DNA from: Nonomuraea spiralis
GTDB taxonomy: Bacteria > Actinomycetota > Actinomycetes > Streptosporangiales > Streptosporangiaceae
Reading direction: 5' to 3'
NCBI RefSeq assembly: GCF_014648435.1
Contig: NZ_BMRC01000034.1
Coordinates: forward strand, 1 to 64,000
Length of the DNA stretch: 64,000 nucleotides
The notes beneath the pieces were generated by a model. It did not search any database, was not told where the DNA came from, and was given only the letters and a program-made list of their open reading frames with translations. Positions 31,574 through 40,789 of this stretch are shown in pieces. Position 1 is the stretch's first letter. Each line of letters begins with the position of its first letter. The position numbers and the translations under genes were made by a program.

Positions 31574-32740
31574 CTCGGGGATCGTGCCGCCGCGGGACTC
31601 CCTGCACAGTCCGGCGCGCAGCACGGCGGCCTCGCTCGTGCCGACGAGTTGCAGGTCGCCGACGGCCAGGGCGGGCAGGCCGAGCGCCGACACCGTCGCG
31701 GTGATCCGGCCGGTCTCGCCGCGCACCGCCGCCTCGTCGCAGCCGGTCCGGGGCGCGGGACCGCCGAGCGTCGGCATGACCAGCAGGTCGATCCCGGTCG
31801 TGGCCGCCGCGAAGTCGTCCCGGAGCGACGCCAGCCGTTCGACGGCCCGCCGGTACTCCTCGTGGCCGATCCCGCCCGCCGCCTCCAGCTTGGCGCGTAC
31901 GCCGGGGCTGTAGCGCGCGGCGCAGGCAGGGAACGTGCCCTCGTGCGTGCGGCGTGCCTGCGCCCCCACGATCGTCCAGTACGGTTCCAGCACCTCGGCG
32001 GGCAGGGCGGCCTCCCGCAGCCGCGCGCCCAGCTCGGCGAAGTCGTCCGCCTGGGCGCATCCCTCCACGACCCCCACGACCAGCCCGGCCAGCGAGTCCG
32101 GCGGCCCGACGACCTCGCCGGTCAGCGCCTGCCAGACGCGGGCGCAGTCGGCGACCGAGGCGGTCATCGGGCCGACCACGTCGAAGGCCGGCGCGAGCCC
32201 CGCCACCTCGGCGGCGGGTACGGCCCCCGAGCGCGGGCGCAGTCCCACCACGCCGCAGCAGGCCGCGGGCATGCGCACCGAGCCTCCGGTGTCGGTGCCG
32301 AGTCCGAACCTGGCGATCCCGGCCGCGATCGCGGCGGCGGTGCCGCCGCTCGAACCGCCGGGGGTCAGGTGCGGGTGGCGCGGGTTGCCCACGTCGCCCC
32401 AGTGCGGGTTCTCGCTGGTCACGCCCCAGGCGAACTCGTGCTGGTTGGCCTTGCCGACCAGGAGTGCCCCGGCCTCGTCCAGCAGTTCGACGCAGCGGGC
32501 GTCGGCCAGGGCCGGTTCGGCGCCGTACAGGGAGGAGCCGCGGGTGGTGGGCAGGCCGGCCACGTCGATCATGTCCTTGACCACGTACGTCCAGTCGCGC
32601 AGCGGGCCGTCCGGCGTGGGACGGGCCGCGCGCCCGAGCCGGTCGAGCACGGGCTCGGGCCCGGCCTCGATGAGGATGTGGTGCCCGCTGTGGAGGCGGA
32701 TGGCCTCGGCGGACTGGGCGATCGCCGCCTCGCGTTCCAC
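31565..32740 (-). CDS. Amidase-signature-family hydrolase
   Basis: 391 aa. The Ser-cisSer-Lys triad context is present: 'WTYVVKDMIDVAGLPTTRG' (Lys), 'LTPGGSSGGTAAAIAAG' (cis-Ser) and 'FGLGTDTGGSVRMPAACCGVVGLRPR' (Ser nucleophile). The length is at the short end for the family, and the C-terminal half is plain. GTG 32740 with AAGGAG 10 bp upstream is chosen; the open frame extends upstream without conservation. It hydrolyses an amide of unknown identity. The LysR gene and the amidohydrolase/ABC operon next door suggest import and breakdown of an amide or N-acyl compound. Confidence 0.85.
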   Translation of the reverse strand: MEREAAIAQSAEAIRLHSGHHILIEAGPEPVLDRLGRAARPTPDGPLRDWTYVVKDMIDVAGLPTTRGSSLYGAEPALADARCVELLDEAGALLVGKANQHEFAWGVTSENPHWGDVGNPRHPHLTPGGSSGGTAAAIAAGIARFGLGTDTGGSVRMPAACCGVVGLRPRSGAVPAAEVAGLAPAFDVVGPMTASVADCARVWQALTGEVVGPPDSLAGLVVGVVEGCAQADDFAELGARLREAALPAEVLEPYWTIVGAQARRTHEGTFPACAARYSPGVRAKLEAAGGIGHEEYRRAVERLASLRDDFAAATTGIDLLVMPTLGGPAPRTGCDEAAVRGETGRITATVSALGLPALAVGDLQLVGTSEAAVLRAGLCRESRGGTIPEPR

Positions 32741-32850
32741 GGTGGAAGAGCTCCTTAGCCTTGCGCGGGCACGGCGACGCCAGGTGGTCGCGGCCCGGGG
32801 GTGATCCGGCACATGCTGGCAGATCGGTCGTGGCCGCGTCGAGAGGGCGT

Positions 32851-33726
32851 TCAGACGGTGAGCGCGTCCAGCAGCCATTGGAGGCGGGCGCTCTCTCGGT
32901 CGGGGTGGACCAGCGTGAAGATGCTGCGGCTGATGTTCAGCCATGGTACGTCGACCACCACGACGTCCTCGCCATGGCCGCGCAGGGCCAGGTCGGGGAT
33001 GAGGGCAGCGCCCAGGCCCGCGCCGATCAGCGACAGCGTGATCTTGAAGTCGTCGGAGTGGCAGACCACGCGCGGGTGCAGGCGCCAGTGCGCGAACAGG
33101 GCCTCGAAGAGCGTGGCGTCGCTGCTGGCCGGGTGGTGCATGATCCACGGCAGGTCGACGAGCTGCTCGGCCCGGTACGGCGACAGGTCGGGCCAGAGCC
33201 GGGGCAGGACGAGCCGGTAGCGGTCCTCGGCGATCCACCGCCTGGACAACACCGACGGCCACGACAACCCGGTGTTGCCCACCTGGTAGACCACGGCGGC
33301 GTCCATGTCGCCGCCGCTGCCCAGACGCGAGATGAGCTGGGAGGACTCGGCGACCGACAGCCGGATCCCGGCCCGGTCCTCCGGTTCCATGTCCCGCATC
33401 ACGCCGGCCAGCACGTCGGTGAAGCTGGGGAACAGGCCGAGGCGGATCTGCGGCTCGCTGTTGCGGTGGACCGCCTGGACGGTGGCCACCATGCGCTCGA
33501 TGTCGGCGAGCACCGTCTCGGACTGCCTGGCCAGCACCTCCGCCGCGCTGGTCGGCAGCACGCTGTGGGCGAAGCGGTCGAACAGCCGCACGCCGGTCTC
33601 GCGCTCCAGCGCGGCCATCTGCTGGGAGACGGCCGAGGAGGTGTAACCGAGCCGATTGGCGGCCGCCGCGAACGACCCCAGACGAACCACCTCACGCAGC
33701 GTACGCAGATGTTCTGGCTTGAGCAT
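32851..33726 (-). CDS. LysR family transcriptional regulator
   Basis: 291 aa. The N-terminal winged HTH is clear ('LRTLREVVRLGSFAAAANRLGYTSSAVSQQMAALERETGVRLFDR'), followed by the periplasmic-binding-like effector domain ('IRLGLFPSFTDVLAGVMRDM', 'ITLSLIGAGLGAALIPDLAL'). It is divergent from the amidohydrolase-transporter operon at 33843-38062 and probably activates it in response to the transported or degraded substrate. Confidence 0.9.
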   Translation of the reverse strand: MLKPEHLRTLREVVRLGSFAAAANRLGYTSSAVSQQMAALERETGVRLFDRFAHSVLPTSAAEVLARQSETVLADIERMVATVQAVHRNSEPQIRLGLFPSFTDVLAGVMRDMEPEDRAGIRLSVAESSQLISRLGSGGDMDAAVVYQVGNTGLSWPSVLSRRWIAEDRYRLVLPRLWPDLSPYRAEQLVDLPWIMHHPASSDATLFEALFAHWRLHPRVVCHSDDFKITLSLIGAGLGAALIPDLALRGHGEDVVVVDVPWLNISRSIFTLVHPDRESARLQWLLDALTV

Positions 33727-33842
33727 AAGCTTTCCTTGTTCTCAGCGGCGCTAAATGTCGTGTTTATATCGCTTCCTACTTCTTTTCGCCACTTCTACAG
33801 TGAGCCGCACCACCCCACCCGAACCCCTGAGAGATCCATGAC
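33727..33842. promoter_or_regulatory. Divergent LysR/amidohydrolase control region
   Basis: 116 bp, AT-rich for this genome. A TATAAA-like box on the minus strand (TTTATA at 33763-33768 on plus) faces the LysR gene. LysR-type T-N11-A sites are expected here, but I cannot fix one with confidence. GAGAG upstream of ATG 33843 is a weak ribosome site. Confidence 0.45.
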
Positions 33843-35405
33843 ATGCGCGTATATCGCAACGCCGCCATCCGCACCGGCACCAACGGCGCCCCCGCCGCCC
33901 AGGCCATGGCCGTGGACGGCGAGCTGATCGTCGCCGTCGGCACCGAGGCCGAGGTGCGCGAGGCGGCGGGCGCGGGAGCCGAGCTGGTGGACCTCGACGG
34001 TGCCGCCGTCCTGCCCGGCCTCTACGACGCCCACATCCACACGGCCCAGTACGCCCAGAGCCTCGGCGCGGTCGACCTGCGCGACGTGCGCTCCCTGGAC
34101 GAGGCCCTGGCCAAGGTGGCCGATCACGCGGCCAAGCTGCGGCCGGGCGCGTGGCTGTTCGGCGGCCGGTGGAACAGCAACATCTGGAACCCGCCCGTCC
34201 AGCCCGACCGCAAGGCCCTCGACTCGGTCTGCCCCGACCTGCCCGTGGCGCTGCCCAACGTCGACGGCCACACCGTCTGGGCCAACTCCGCCGCGCTGCG
34301 GATGGCCGGGATCGACGCCTCCACCCCCGACCCGGTGGGTGGCGAGATCGTCAGGGACGCGTACGGAGAGCCCACCGGCATCCTGCGCGAGTCCGCGTCG
34401 TACCCGCTGCGCGCTCTCATGGTCTCCGGCGACCTGCGCGACCTACTGCGCGCCGGTCAGGAGGAGCTGCTGGCGTTCGGGCTGACCAGCGTGCACGACA
34501 TCGACGGCGAGGACTGCCGGGCCGCCTACCTGGAGCTGCGCGACGCCGGCGAGCTGAAGATCCGCGTGCACAAGGCGATCCCCACGGTCGCCCTGGAGGC
34601 CGCCATCGCCGAGGGCCGCCGTACCGGCCAGGGCGACGACTGGGTCCGCACCGGGCCGGTCAAGGTGTTCAGCGACGGCGCGCTCGGCTCGCACACCTGC
34701 CACATGCACGAGTCGTTCGCCGGTGAACACGACAACACCGGCATCGCGGTCACCCCGTACGAAGACCTCGTACGCATCTTCAGCACGGCGGCGGCGGCCG
34801 GCATCGCGGTCGCCACGCACGCCATCGGCGACCGCGCCAACCGGCTGGTCCTCGACGCCTACGAGGCGATCGGCACCACGTCCGGCCTGCGGCACCGCAT
34901 CGAGCACGCCCAGCACCTGCGTCCCCAGGACCTGACCAGGATGGCCAGGCTCGGCGTCGTCGCCTCGATGCAGCCGGTGCACTGCACCACCGACATCGCC
35001 CTGGTCGACTCGCTGCTGGCCGGGCACGACCTGGCCTCCTACGCCTGGCGCGGCATGCTGAACGCCGGCGTCGCGCTGGCCTTCGGCTCCGACGCGCCGG
35101 TGGAGAGCCCCGACCCGTGGGCCGCCCTGTACGCCGCGGTCACCCGTACCCGGCAGGACGGCACGCCCGCCGGCGGCTGGCAGCCCGAGCAGCGGCTGAG
35201 CATGGCCGAGGCGATCACCGCGCACACCCTCGGCGCCGCGTACGCGGCCGGCGAGCAGGACCGCAAGGGCGTTCTCGCGCCCGGCATGCTGGCCGACTTC
35301 ATCGCCGTGGACACAGACCCCTACCTGGAACCGCCTCAGGCGGTGCTGCGCACCCAGGTTCTCACCACCGTCGTCGGCGGCGAAGTCCGCTGGCAGCGAC
35401 CCTGA
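33843..35405 (+). CDS. YtcJ/NfdA-like metal-dependent amidohydrolase
   Basis: 520 aa. Metal-site motifs of the amidohydrolase superfamily are present: 'VLPGLYDAHIHTAQY' (HxH), 'IAVATHAIGDRANRLVLDAYE' (His), 'HRIEHAQHLRPQD' (His) and 'VALAFGSDAPVESPDPWAALYAAV' (Asp). Order and length match YtcJ-type proteins and N-substituted formamide deformylases. It is cytosolic and is the first gene of an operon with a polar amino-acid ABC transporter; the substrate-binding protein gene follows after 13 bp. Inferred role: hydrolysis of the imported N-substituted compound. Confidence 0.87.
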   Translation: MRVYRNAAIRTGTNGAPAAQAMAVDGELIVAVGTEAEVREAAGAGAELVDLDGAAVLPGLYDAHIHTAQYAQSLGAVDLRDVRSLDEALAKVADHAAKLRPGAWLFGGRWNSNIWNPPVQPDRKALDSVCPDLPVALPNVDGHTVWANSAALRMAGIDASTPDPVGGEIVRDAYGEPTGILRESASYPLRALMVSGDLRDLLRAGQEELLAFGLTSVHDIDGEDCRAAYLELRDAGELKIRVHKAIPTVALEAAIAEGRRTGQGDDWVRTGPVKVFSDGALGSHTCHMHESFAGEHDNTGIAVTPYEDLVRIFSTAAAAGIAVATHAIGDRANRLVLDAYEAIGTTSGLRHRIEHAQHLRPQDLTRMARLGVVASMQPVHCTTDIALVDSLLAGHDLASYAWRGMLNAGVALAFGSDAPVESPDPWAALYAAVTRTRQDGTPAGGWQPEQRLSMAEAITAHTLGAAYAAGEQDRKGVLAPGMLADFIAVDTDPYLEPPQAVLRTQVLTTVVGGEVRWQRP

Positions 35406-35418
35406 AGGAGCACCCCCT

Positions 35419-36375
35419 GTGAAGATCCGCACCATCACCGCCCTGGCCGCCGGCGCCCTGCTGGCCGCCACCACGGCCTGCGGCGCCCAGTCCCTGGACG
35501 GCGGCGCCGCGGCCCCCGCGGACGGCGAGACCGCGGCGGTCACGCTCGACCAGGCTCCCACCGAGGAGAAGGCCGCCGACGTGATCAACGCCATCACCCC
35601 GGACAAGGACCTGGCCGCCAAGGCGCCGGCCCGCCTGAAGTCGCAGGGGCTGAAGGTCGTCACGTCCGTCGGCTACCCGCCCATGGAGGTGTACGCGAGC
35701 GACGGCAAGACGGCCATCGGCTTCGACCCCGCCCTGGCCAGGGCCATCGCCAGGAAGCTCGGCGCCAAGGTGACCATCGCCGACGAGGAGTTCAACTCCC
35801 AGATCCCCGGCGTGCTCACCGGCCGCTACGACTTCGTCATCTCCTCGATGAGCGACACGCCGGAACGGCAGACGCAGGTCACGTTCGTCGACTACGTGCA
35901 GGCCGGCGCCGGCATGCTGATCAAGAAGGGCAACCCGGCCAAGATCTCCGGCCCGGCCGACCTGTGCGGCAAGACGGTCTCCGTCGTCGACAACGGCTCG
36001 TCCATGGAGCTGGCCGAGAAGTACGACGCCGACTGCAAGAAGGACGGCAAGCCGGCCGTCAACGTCCTGAAGTTCCCCGGCGACCAGGAGGCCCTGATCC
36101 AGGTCACCGGCGGCCGGGCCCAGGCCACCATCACCGACTACGTGGTGGCCGCCAGCAAGGCCGCCGACCCCAAGCTGGAGGTCGAGGCGCTGTCCCTGGA
36201 CGGGACCGAGAGCCCGTGGGGAATCGGCATGAAGCCGGACGACAAGCAGCTCATCGACTCGGTGAAGGGCGCCCTGGACTCCCTCATCGCCAGCGGCGAG
36301 TACGCCAATCTGCTCAAGGCGTGGAACCTGGACAAGCTGGCCGTCCAGTCCGCAGTGATCAACGGCGGTAAGTGA
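35419..36375 (+). CDS. ABC transporter substrate-binding lipoprotein
   Basis: 318 aa, bacterial extracellular solute-binding family 3. The lipoprotein signal is 'MKIRTITALAAGALLAATTAC' split at Cys21. The binding fold shows 'LKVVTSVGYPPMEVYASDGKTAIGFDPALARAIARKLG', 'FDVVISS'-like 'YDFVISSMSDTPERQTQVTFVDY', and 'ATITDYVVAASKA'. It binds an amino acid or a polar amine. GTG 35419 has AAGGAG upstream. It works with the permease and ATPase genes immediately downstream. Confidence 0.9.
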   Translation: MKIRTITALAAGALLAATTACGAQSLDGGAAAPADGETAAVTLDQAPTEEKAADVINAITPDKDLAAKAPARLKSQGLKVVTSVGYPPMEVYASDGKTAIGFDPALARAIARKLGAKVTIADEEFNSQIPGVLTGRYDFVISSMSDTPERQTQVTFVDYVQAGAGMLIKKGNPAKISGPADLCGKTVSVVDNGSSMELAEKYDADCKKDGKPAVNVLKFPGDQEALIQVTGGRAQATITDYVVAASKAADPKLEVEALSLDGTESPWGIGMKPDDKQLIDSVKGALDSLIASGEYANLLKAWNLDKLAVQSAVINGGK

Positions 36376-36377
36376 CC

Positions 36378-37286
36378 ATGCGCACGGAGCCCTTCACCGG
36401 GCCCTCCGGAGAGCACATCCCGGTCGCCAGGACGCGGCACTGGGGCCGCCTGCTGGCCGCGGTCGTCGTGACGGCGATCGCCGGCTGGCTGGTCTACCTG
36501 GTCGTGGTGAACCCGCGCCTCAACTGGGGCAAGGTGGCCGAGTACCTGTTCAACGACCGCATCCTCGCCGGGATCTGGGTCACCATCGAGATCTCGGTGC
36601 TGGCGACCGTGCTGGGTCTGGTGCTGGGCGTCGTCGTGGCGATCATGCGGTTGTCGCACAACCCGGTGCTCAGCGGGCTGGCCACGCTCTACATCTGGTT
36701 CTTCCGCGGCACGCCGGTGCTGGTGCAGCTCATCTTCTGGTACAACCTGGCCTTCCTGTTCCCCGAGCTGGTGCTCAAGGTCCCGTTCACCATGATCGGC
36801 GTCAAGTGGGACACGAACCTGGTCATGACCGGTTTCACCTCGGCCATGCTGGGGCTCGGGCTGAACCTGGCGGCGTACTTCGCCGAGACCGTACGCGCCG
36901 GGATCCAGGCCGTCGACCACGGCCAGACCGAGGCCGCGTACGCGCTGGGCATGACCCCGGCCAAGCGGATGCGCGTGATCGTGTTGCCGCAGGCGCTGCG
37001 CATCATCATCCCGCCCACCGGCAACGAGTTCATCTCCATGCTGAAGACCACCTCGCTGGTCTACGTGGTGGCCGGGCACGACCTGATGACCAACGCCAGC
37101 CAGATCTACAAGGCCAACAACCTGATCATGGAGCTGCTCATCGTGGCAAGCCTCTGGTACATGCTCATGACCGCCGTCGCCACCTTCCTTCAGGGCAGGC
37201 TGGAACGCCGGTTCGGCTCCGAGGCCGTACGGCTGGTCCGCGGCGGCGGGCTGGCCGCCAGGATCCTGCCCAAGGCGGCGGCGTGA
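36378..37286 (+). CDS. ABC transporter permease, polar amino-acid type
   Basis: About 302 aa with five to six membrane segments. The HisM/GlnP-type signature is present: 'VTIEISVLATVLGLVLGVVVAIMRLS' (TM core), 'WFFRGTPVLVQLIFWYNL' and the EAA loop 'EAAYALGMTPAKRMRVIVLPQALRIIIPPTGNEFISMLKTTSLV'. ATG 36378 is preceded by GGCGG at good spacing; a GTG at 36372 overlapping the upstream stop is the alternative. A 40-residue N-terminal extension precedes the first helix. Confidence 0.9.
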   Translation: MRTEPFTGPSGEHIPVARTRHWGRLLAAVVVTAIAGWLVYLVVVNPRLNWGKVAEYLFNDRILAGIWVTIEISVLATVLGLVLGVVVAIMRLSHNPVLSGLATLYIWFFRGTPVLVQLIFWYNLAFLFPELVLKVPFTMIGVKWDTNLVMTGFTSAMLGLGLNLAAYFAETVRAGIQAVDHGQTEAAYALGMTPAKRMRVIVLPQALRIIIPPTGNEFISMLKTTSLVYVVAGHDLMTNASQIYKANNLIMELLIVASLWYMLMTAVATFLQGRLERRFGSEAVRLVRGGGLAARILPKAAA

Positions 37287-38062
37287 GCCCCGTCGTGCAC
37301 GCCACGGGCGTGCGCATGGGCTACGGCGACACGCAGGTGCTCAACGGCGTGGACTTCACCGTCGCCCCCGGCGAGGTGAGCTGCGTCATCGGACCGTCGG
37401 GGTCGGGCAAGTCGACGTTCCTGCGCTGCGTCAACGGGCTGGAGCAGGTGCTCGGCGGCAGCCTGCGGGTGCTCGACGAGGAGGTCGGGCACAGCCTGCG
37501 CGAGGGCCGCTACCGGCCGTGGACGCCCAAGGAGTTCGCCGTCTTCCGCCGCCGGATCGGCATGGTGTTCCAGCGGTTCAACCTGTTCGCCCACCAGAGC
37601 GCGCTGGAGAACGTGGCCTGCGCCCCCGTCCACGTCCTCGGCGTGTCGGCGGAGCGGGCCCGTACGACGGCGATGGAGCACCTGGAGCGCGTGGGCCTGG
37701 CCGCGCACGCGCACAAGCGGCCCCACCAGCTCTCCGGTGGCCAGCAGCAGCGGGTCGCCATCGCCAGGGCGCTGGCGATGAGCCCGGAGCTGATGTTGTT
37801 CGACGAGCCCACGTCCGCGCTGGACCCCGAGCTGGTGGACGAGGTGCTGGAGGTCATGCGCGGCCTGGCCGCCGACGGCATGACGATGGTCGTGGTCACC
37901 CACGAGATCGCCTTCGCCAGGGAGGTCGGCGACCGGCTGGCCTTCTTCGCCGACGGGGTCGTGGTCGAGAGCGGCCCACCGGCCGAGCTCCTGGCCAACC
38001 CCGGCCACGAGCGCACCAGGGCGTTCCTGTCCAGCGTCCTGAGCCCGGAGAACCGCTCCTGA
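37283..38062 (+). CDS. ABC transporter ATP-binding protein, polar amino-acid type
   Basis: 259 aa. Walker A 'IGPSGSGKSTFLRCVNGL', the Q-loop in 'RIGMVFQRFNLF', the signature 'HQLSGGQQQRVAIARALAM', Walker B 'LMLFDEPTSALDPE' and the switch His in 'MVVVTHEIAFAREV' are all intact. It resembles GlnQ/HisP. A GTG start overlaps the permease stop (GTGA). The segment 'EEVGHSLREGRYRPWTPKEFAVF' is a longer insertion than in GlnQ. Confidence 0.92.
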   Translation: MSPVVHATGVRMGYGDTQVLNGVDFTVAPGEVSCVIGPSGSGKSTFLRCVNGLEQVLGGSLRVLDEEVGHSLREGRYRPWTPKEFAVFRRRIGMVFQRFNLFAHQSALENVACAPVHVLGVSAERARTTAMEHLERVGLAAHAHKRPHQLSGGQQQRVAIARALAMSPELMLFDEPTSALDPELVDEVLEVMRGLAADGMTMVVVTHEIAFAREVGDRLAFFADGVVVESGPPAELLANPGHERTRAFLSSVLSPENRS

Positions 38063-38076
38063 CGACCTCCGTCCGC

Positions 38077-38114
38077 GAGGCCCCCGGCAGCCCCACCCCC
38101 GGCCGCCGGGCCTC
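38077..38114. terminator. Bidirectional hairpin between convergent genes
   Basis: GAGGCCC (38077-38083) pairs with GGGCCTC (38108-38114), and the inner GC-rich sequence can extend the fold. It lies between the end of the ABC operon (38062) and the end of the leftward gene at 38118. Confidence 0.5.
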
Positions 38115-38117
38115 CGC

Positions 38118-38681
38118 TCACCGGAACGCGCGCTGAACCGTACGAACCCGGCCGGAGCGGGGGTCCAGGACGACCGTCCGCCCGCCCCACGCCCCCCGGT
38201 CGTCCCCCGGGCGGTCGTCCAGGCGTACGTGTGAGGGGTCGATCCAGGTCACCACGGGCAAGCCGTCGTCGTGCTCGGTGCTGAAGCTCTCCGTCAAAGG
38301 CCATTCGCGGGTCAGCAGGCCGTCGTTCCTGCGGACCACGAGCGTCCAGTCGGGGACGATCCAATCGTCGTACAGGACCCGCACCTCCAGCCCGCTGCCG
38401 GCCGGGCCGGGGATGACGGTGTGCGTCCGTGTGCCGTTCACGGCGCCGGCCAGGCCCACCGTCGCCCAGATCATCACGAGCGCGACGGCGGGCCCGCGCA
38501 GGCCGCCGCCGAACGCGAGCGCCCCGGAGACGACGACCAGGCTCACCGCCACGGCGCCCAGCAGGACCGGATGGTCGAAGACCGCGTAATGCCCGAACGA
38601 GCCCGCCAGGGCGACCGCCACCACGACCGCGGCCAGGGCGAGGAGCCCGGCGGCGGCCCGCCCACGCGAACGCGGGCTCAC
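38118..38681 (-). CDS. Small membrane protein with exposed C-terminal domain
   Basis: 187 aa. Three hydrophobic helices in the first 80 residues ('AAGLLALAAVVVAVALAG', 'VLLGAVAVSLVVVSGALAF', 'AVALVMIWATVGLAGAV') precede a soluble beta-rich domain ('LEVRVLYDDWIVPDWTLVVRRND', 'VVTWIDPSHVRLDDR', 'TVVLDPRSGRVRTV'). No family recognised. The GTG start overlaps the stop of the secreted protein gene upstream (GTGA), so the pair is coexpressed. Confidence 0.8.
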   Translation of the reverse strand: MSPRSRGRAAAGLLALAAVVVAVALAGSFGHYAVFDHPVLLGAVAVSLVVVSGALAFGGGLRGPAVALVMIWATVGLAGAVNGTRTHTVIPGPAGSGLEVRVLYDDWIVPDWTLVVRRNDGLLTREWPLTESFSTEHDDGLPVVTWIDPSHVRLDDRPGDDRGAWGGRTVVLDPRSGRVRTVQRAFR

Positions 38682-39469
38682 GCGAACCTGACCTCCAGCC
38701 TGATGCGCTGGTTGGTGCCGCTCTGCTCGAAGTCGGCGGTGACCTGCGAGGCGAAGGCCGCGCTGCCGGTCAGCTTGATCTGCAACGGGTAGACCTGGCC
38801 GCTGGTGGCCGAGCGGTAGGTCGCGCTGATCCGGTACCGCCCCAAGGGCACGTCGACCACCGCCCAGCCGCTGTCGGTGTAGACCGGTTTGCGACCGGAG
38901 ACGACCTTGCCCTTGCTGCCGTCGATCAGCGGGCCGACCGGGGTCATCGTCAGCCGTACGTTGTCCTGGTCGACGTTCTCGGGCAGGTTCTCGAACCAGA
39001 GGTTCGTGGCGACCAGGCCGCCGTAGTAGCGGCCGTCGGCGCCCGGCCGCCTGCCGGTGACGCGCCAGGTGAAGTTCCGTACGCCGCCGGCGCTCGCCCG
39101 GAAGGAGGCGGTCGAGGAGGGCTCAAGGTCGAAGGTGTACTGCTTGCCGTGGAACTGCCGCGTCACCGAGGCGCTGACCACCCAGGACGACGGCTCGCGC
39201 GGCAGTCGCGACCGGTAGACGCCGTCGCGGTCGCTGAGCAGCACGATGTCGCTGTTGTAGTAGCGCCGGTCCTTCACCACGACCTTGGCGCCCTCGACCG
39301 GTTGGCCCGCCGAGTTCACCACCCTGCCCTGCACGACGTAACCCGCCGCGGCGGCGCTCAGGTCGGCCGCGTCGGCGGTGCCCGGCGCGCAGCCGAGCAA
39401 CGCGCTCAGGGCGAGCGTCGCCCCCGTCCTGCCCAGGACCCAGCGGGTCCTCGTCTCGTTCACGCCCAT
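38678..39469 (-). CDS. Secreted protein with carboxypeptidase-regulatory-like domain
   Basis: 263 aa. The N-terminus has a signal sequence ('TRWVLGRTGATLALSALLGC') that may end in a lipid-modified Cys (LLGC) or be cleaved later at 'ADA'. Residues about 42-110 form a Cna-B/CarboxypepD_reg-type beta sandwich ('YVVQGRVVNSAGQPVEGAKVVVKD', 'DRDGVYRSRLP'). The rest is further beta structure. ATG 39469 has GGGGAGAAG directly upstream. Probably an exported surface protein; function unknown. Confidence 0.82.
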   Translation of the reverse strand: MGVNETRTRWVLGRTGATLALSALLGCAPGTADAADLSAAAAGYVVQGRVVNSAGQPVEGAKVVVKDRRYYNSDIVLLSDRDGVYRSRLPREPSSWVVSASVTRQFHGKQYTFDLEPSSTASFRASAGGVRNFTWRVTGRRPGADGRYYGGLVATNLWFENLPENVDQDNVRLTMTPVGPLIDGSKGKVVSGRKPVYTDSGWAVVDVPLGRYRISATYRSATSGQVYPLQIKLTGSAAFASQVTADFEQSGTNQRIRLEVRFA

Positions 39470-39814
39470 CTTCTCCCCGTCCCCGGACTCCGCTGCCCTG
39501 ACTGGCCAGAAAGGCATCACCCTGACGCCGGGACCTTGGAATCGGCTGGAAACCACTGGAGACGGACGGTCAAAGCGGGCACTTTCCCCACAAAGAGCCT
39601 CAGCTTCAGTGGAAGGAGATCGTGTGAAATCGTCGATGACTTAGGGAGAAAGAGCCCGTCGCGGCGGGCTCGCTGTCGTGACGGGTCCGAGGAGCAGCCT
39701 GAGGCAGGGCGAGACCGGGGCGGTGTGGCGCAGTGCCCCCTACCCGCCGCCGCTCGGGGGAGCGTACGCGTCCCGGGGCGGCCCGCGGCCGTGATCCAGG
39801 TAGGTTGGCCGACC
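39470..39814. other. 345-bp divergent intergenic region
   Basis: No convincing gene. It contains a 7-bp stem GAGCCCG/CGGGCTC near 39650-39670, an isolated ribosome-site-like AAGGAG at about 39611 followed only by a minimal GTG-TGA or a six-codon frame, and GC-rich sequence before the lytic transglycosylase start. I looked for the c-di-AMP (ydaO) riboswitch that often precedes actinomycete wall hydrolases and did not see its conserved blocks. Confidence 0.4.
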
Positions 39815-40789
39815 ATGGACGACTTCCGACGCCCGTTCCGCCCCCGCCCGCCGAAGCCCCGCGCCTCCCGTGACCGTACGCTCGCCGGCCTCGTGCTGGT
39901 GGGCGCGGCCCTCGCCGGGGTGGGCGGATGCGGCGGCGCGGCCGCCTCAGGAACGACGGGTGACGCCTCCGGGACCCTCAGTCCGACGTCCGCCGCGCCG
40001 CCGACGGCGAGCACCCCCGCCTCCTCCGGCCGTACGTTGCCCGCCCCCGGCGCGCCGCTCCCCACCGACCCGGCGCGCCTGGCGGCCTCCCTCCGCGAGA
40101 CGACCACCGCCCTGAACGCCGCCATCGACCGCTGGCGTCCGGCCAAGGCGGCCCCGCCGCAGGACGTCCAGCTCCTGGCCCTCTACCAGCAGCGCCTCTA
40201 CCGCCATGCCGCCCGCAACCGCGCCCTGGCCGACCGTGCCTTCGCCCGCCTGCCGGCCGCCCTCGCCGCCCAGGCCAAGGACAACGTCGCCGCCCTGCGC
40301 GAACTGCTCGCGCTGACCCGCCCGATCAAGCCGTCCGCCGTGTTCAAGGTCCAGCCGGCCCGTCCGGCCGCCGAGCTGCTGGGCCACTTCAAGCGGGCCG
40401 AGCGCCGTTTCGGGGTGAAATGGGAGGTGCTGGCGGCGGTGATGTTCGCCGAGACCAAGTTCGGCCGGGTACGCGCCGACAGCCACGCCGGAGCCCAGGG
40501 GCCCATGCAGTTCATGCCGGCGACCTGGCGGGCGTACGGGCTGGGCGGCGACGTCCAGGATCCCCGGGACGCCGTCATGGGGGCGGCCAACTACCTCCAC
40601 GCCTCCGGCGCGCCCCGCGACTACCGGCGGGCCCTGCACGCCTACAACCCGTCGCAGGCGTACGTGGACGCGGTCCTCCTGCACGCCCGCCAGATCGAAC
40701 GCGACCCGCGCGCCTACTACGCCTACTACAACTGGCAGGTCTTCGTCCTCACCACGGCGGGCGAACGCCGCCTGACCGGCCCGAAGTAG
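39815..40789 (+). CDS. Lytic transglycosylase lipoprotein (SLT domain)
   Basis: 324 aa. A basic N-terminus, a hydrophobic segment and the lipobox 'AALAGVGGC' (Cys near 39) show export and lipid anchoring. A Ser/Thr/Pro-rich linker and a helical region lead to the SLT domain: 'FGVKWEVLAAVMFAETKFGRV' with catalytic Glu, 'SHAGAQGPMQFMPATWRAYG', 'DAVMGAANYLHASG' and 'ALHAYNPSQAYVDAV'. It cuts peptidoglycan glycan strands. Its 3' end overlaps the convergent MFS gene by about 41 bp. Confidence 0.9.
   Translation: MDDFRRPFRPRPPKPRASRDRTLAGLVLVGAALAGVGGCGGAAASGTTGDASGTLSPTSAAPPTASTPASSGRTLPAPGAPLPTDPARLAASLRETTTALNAAIDRWRPAKAAPPQDVQLLALYQQRLYRHAARNRALADRAFARLPAALAAQAKDNVAALRELLALTRPIKPSAVFKVQPARPAAELLGHFKRAERRFGVKWEVLAAVMFAETKFGRVRADSHAGAQGPMQFMPATWRAYGLGGDVQDPRDAVMGAANYLHASGAPRDYRRALHAYNPSQAYVDAVLLHARQIERDPRAYYAYYNWQVFVLTTAGERRLTGPK

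Noticed and set aside
39600..39814. c-di-AMP (ydaO) riboswitch before the lytic transglycosylase
   Set aside because: The conserved ydaO sequence blocks are not present; only a simple stem is seen.
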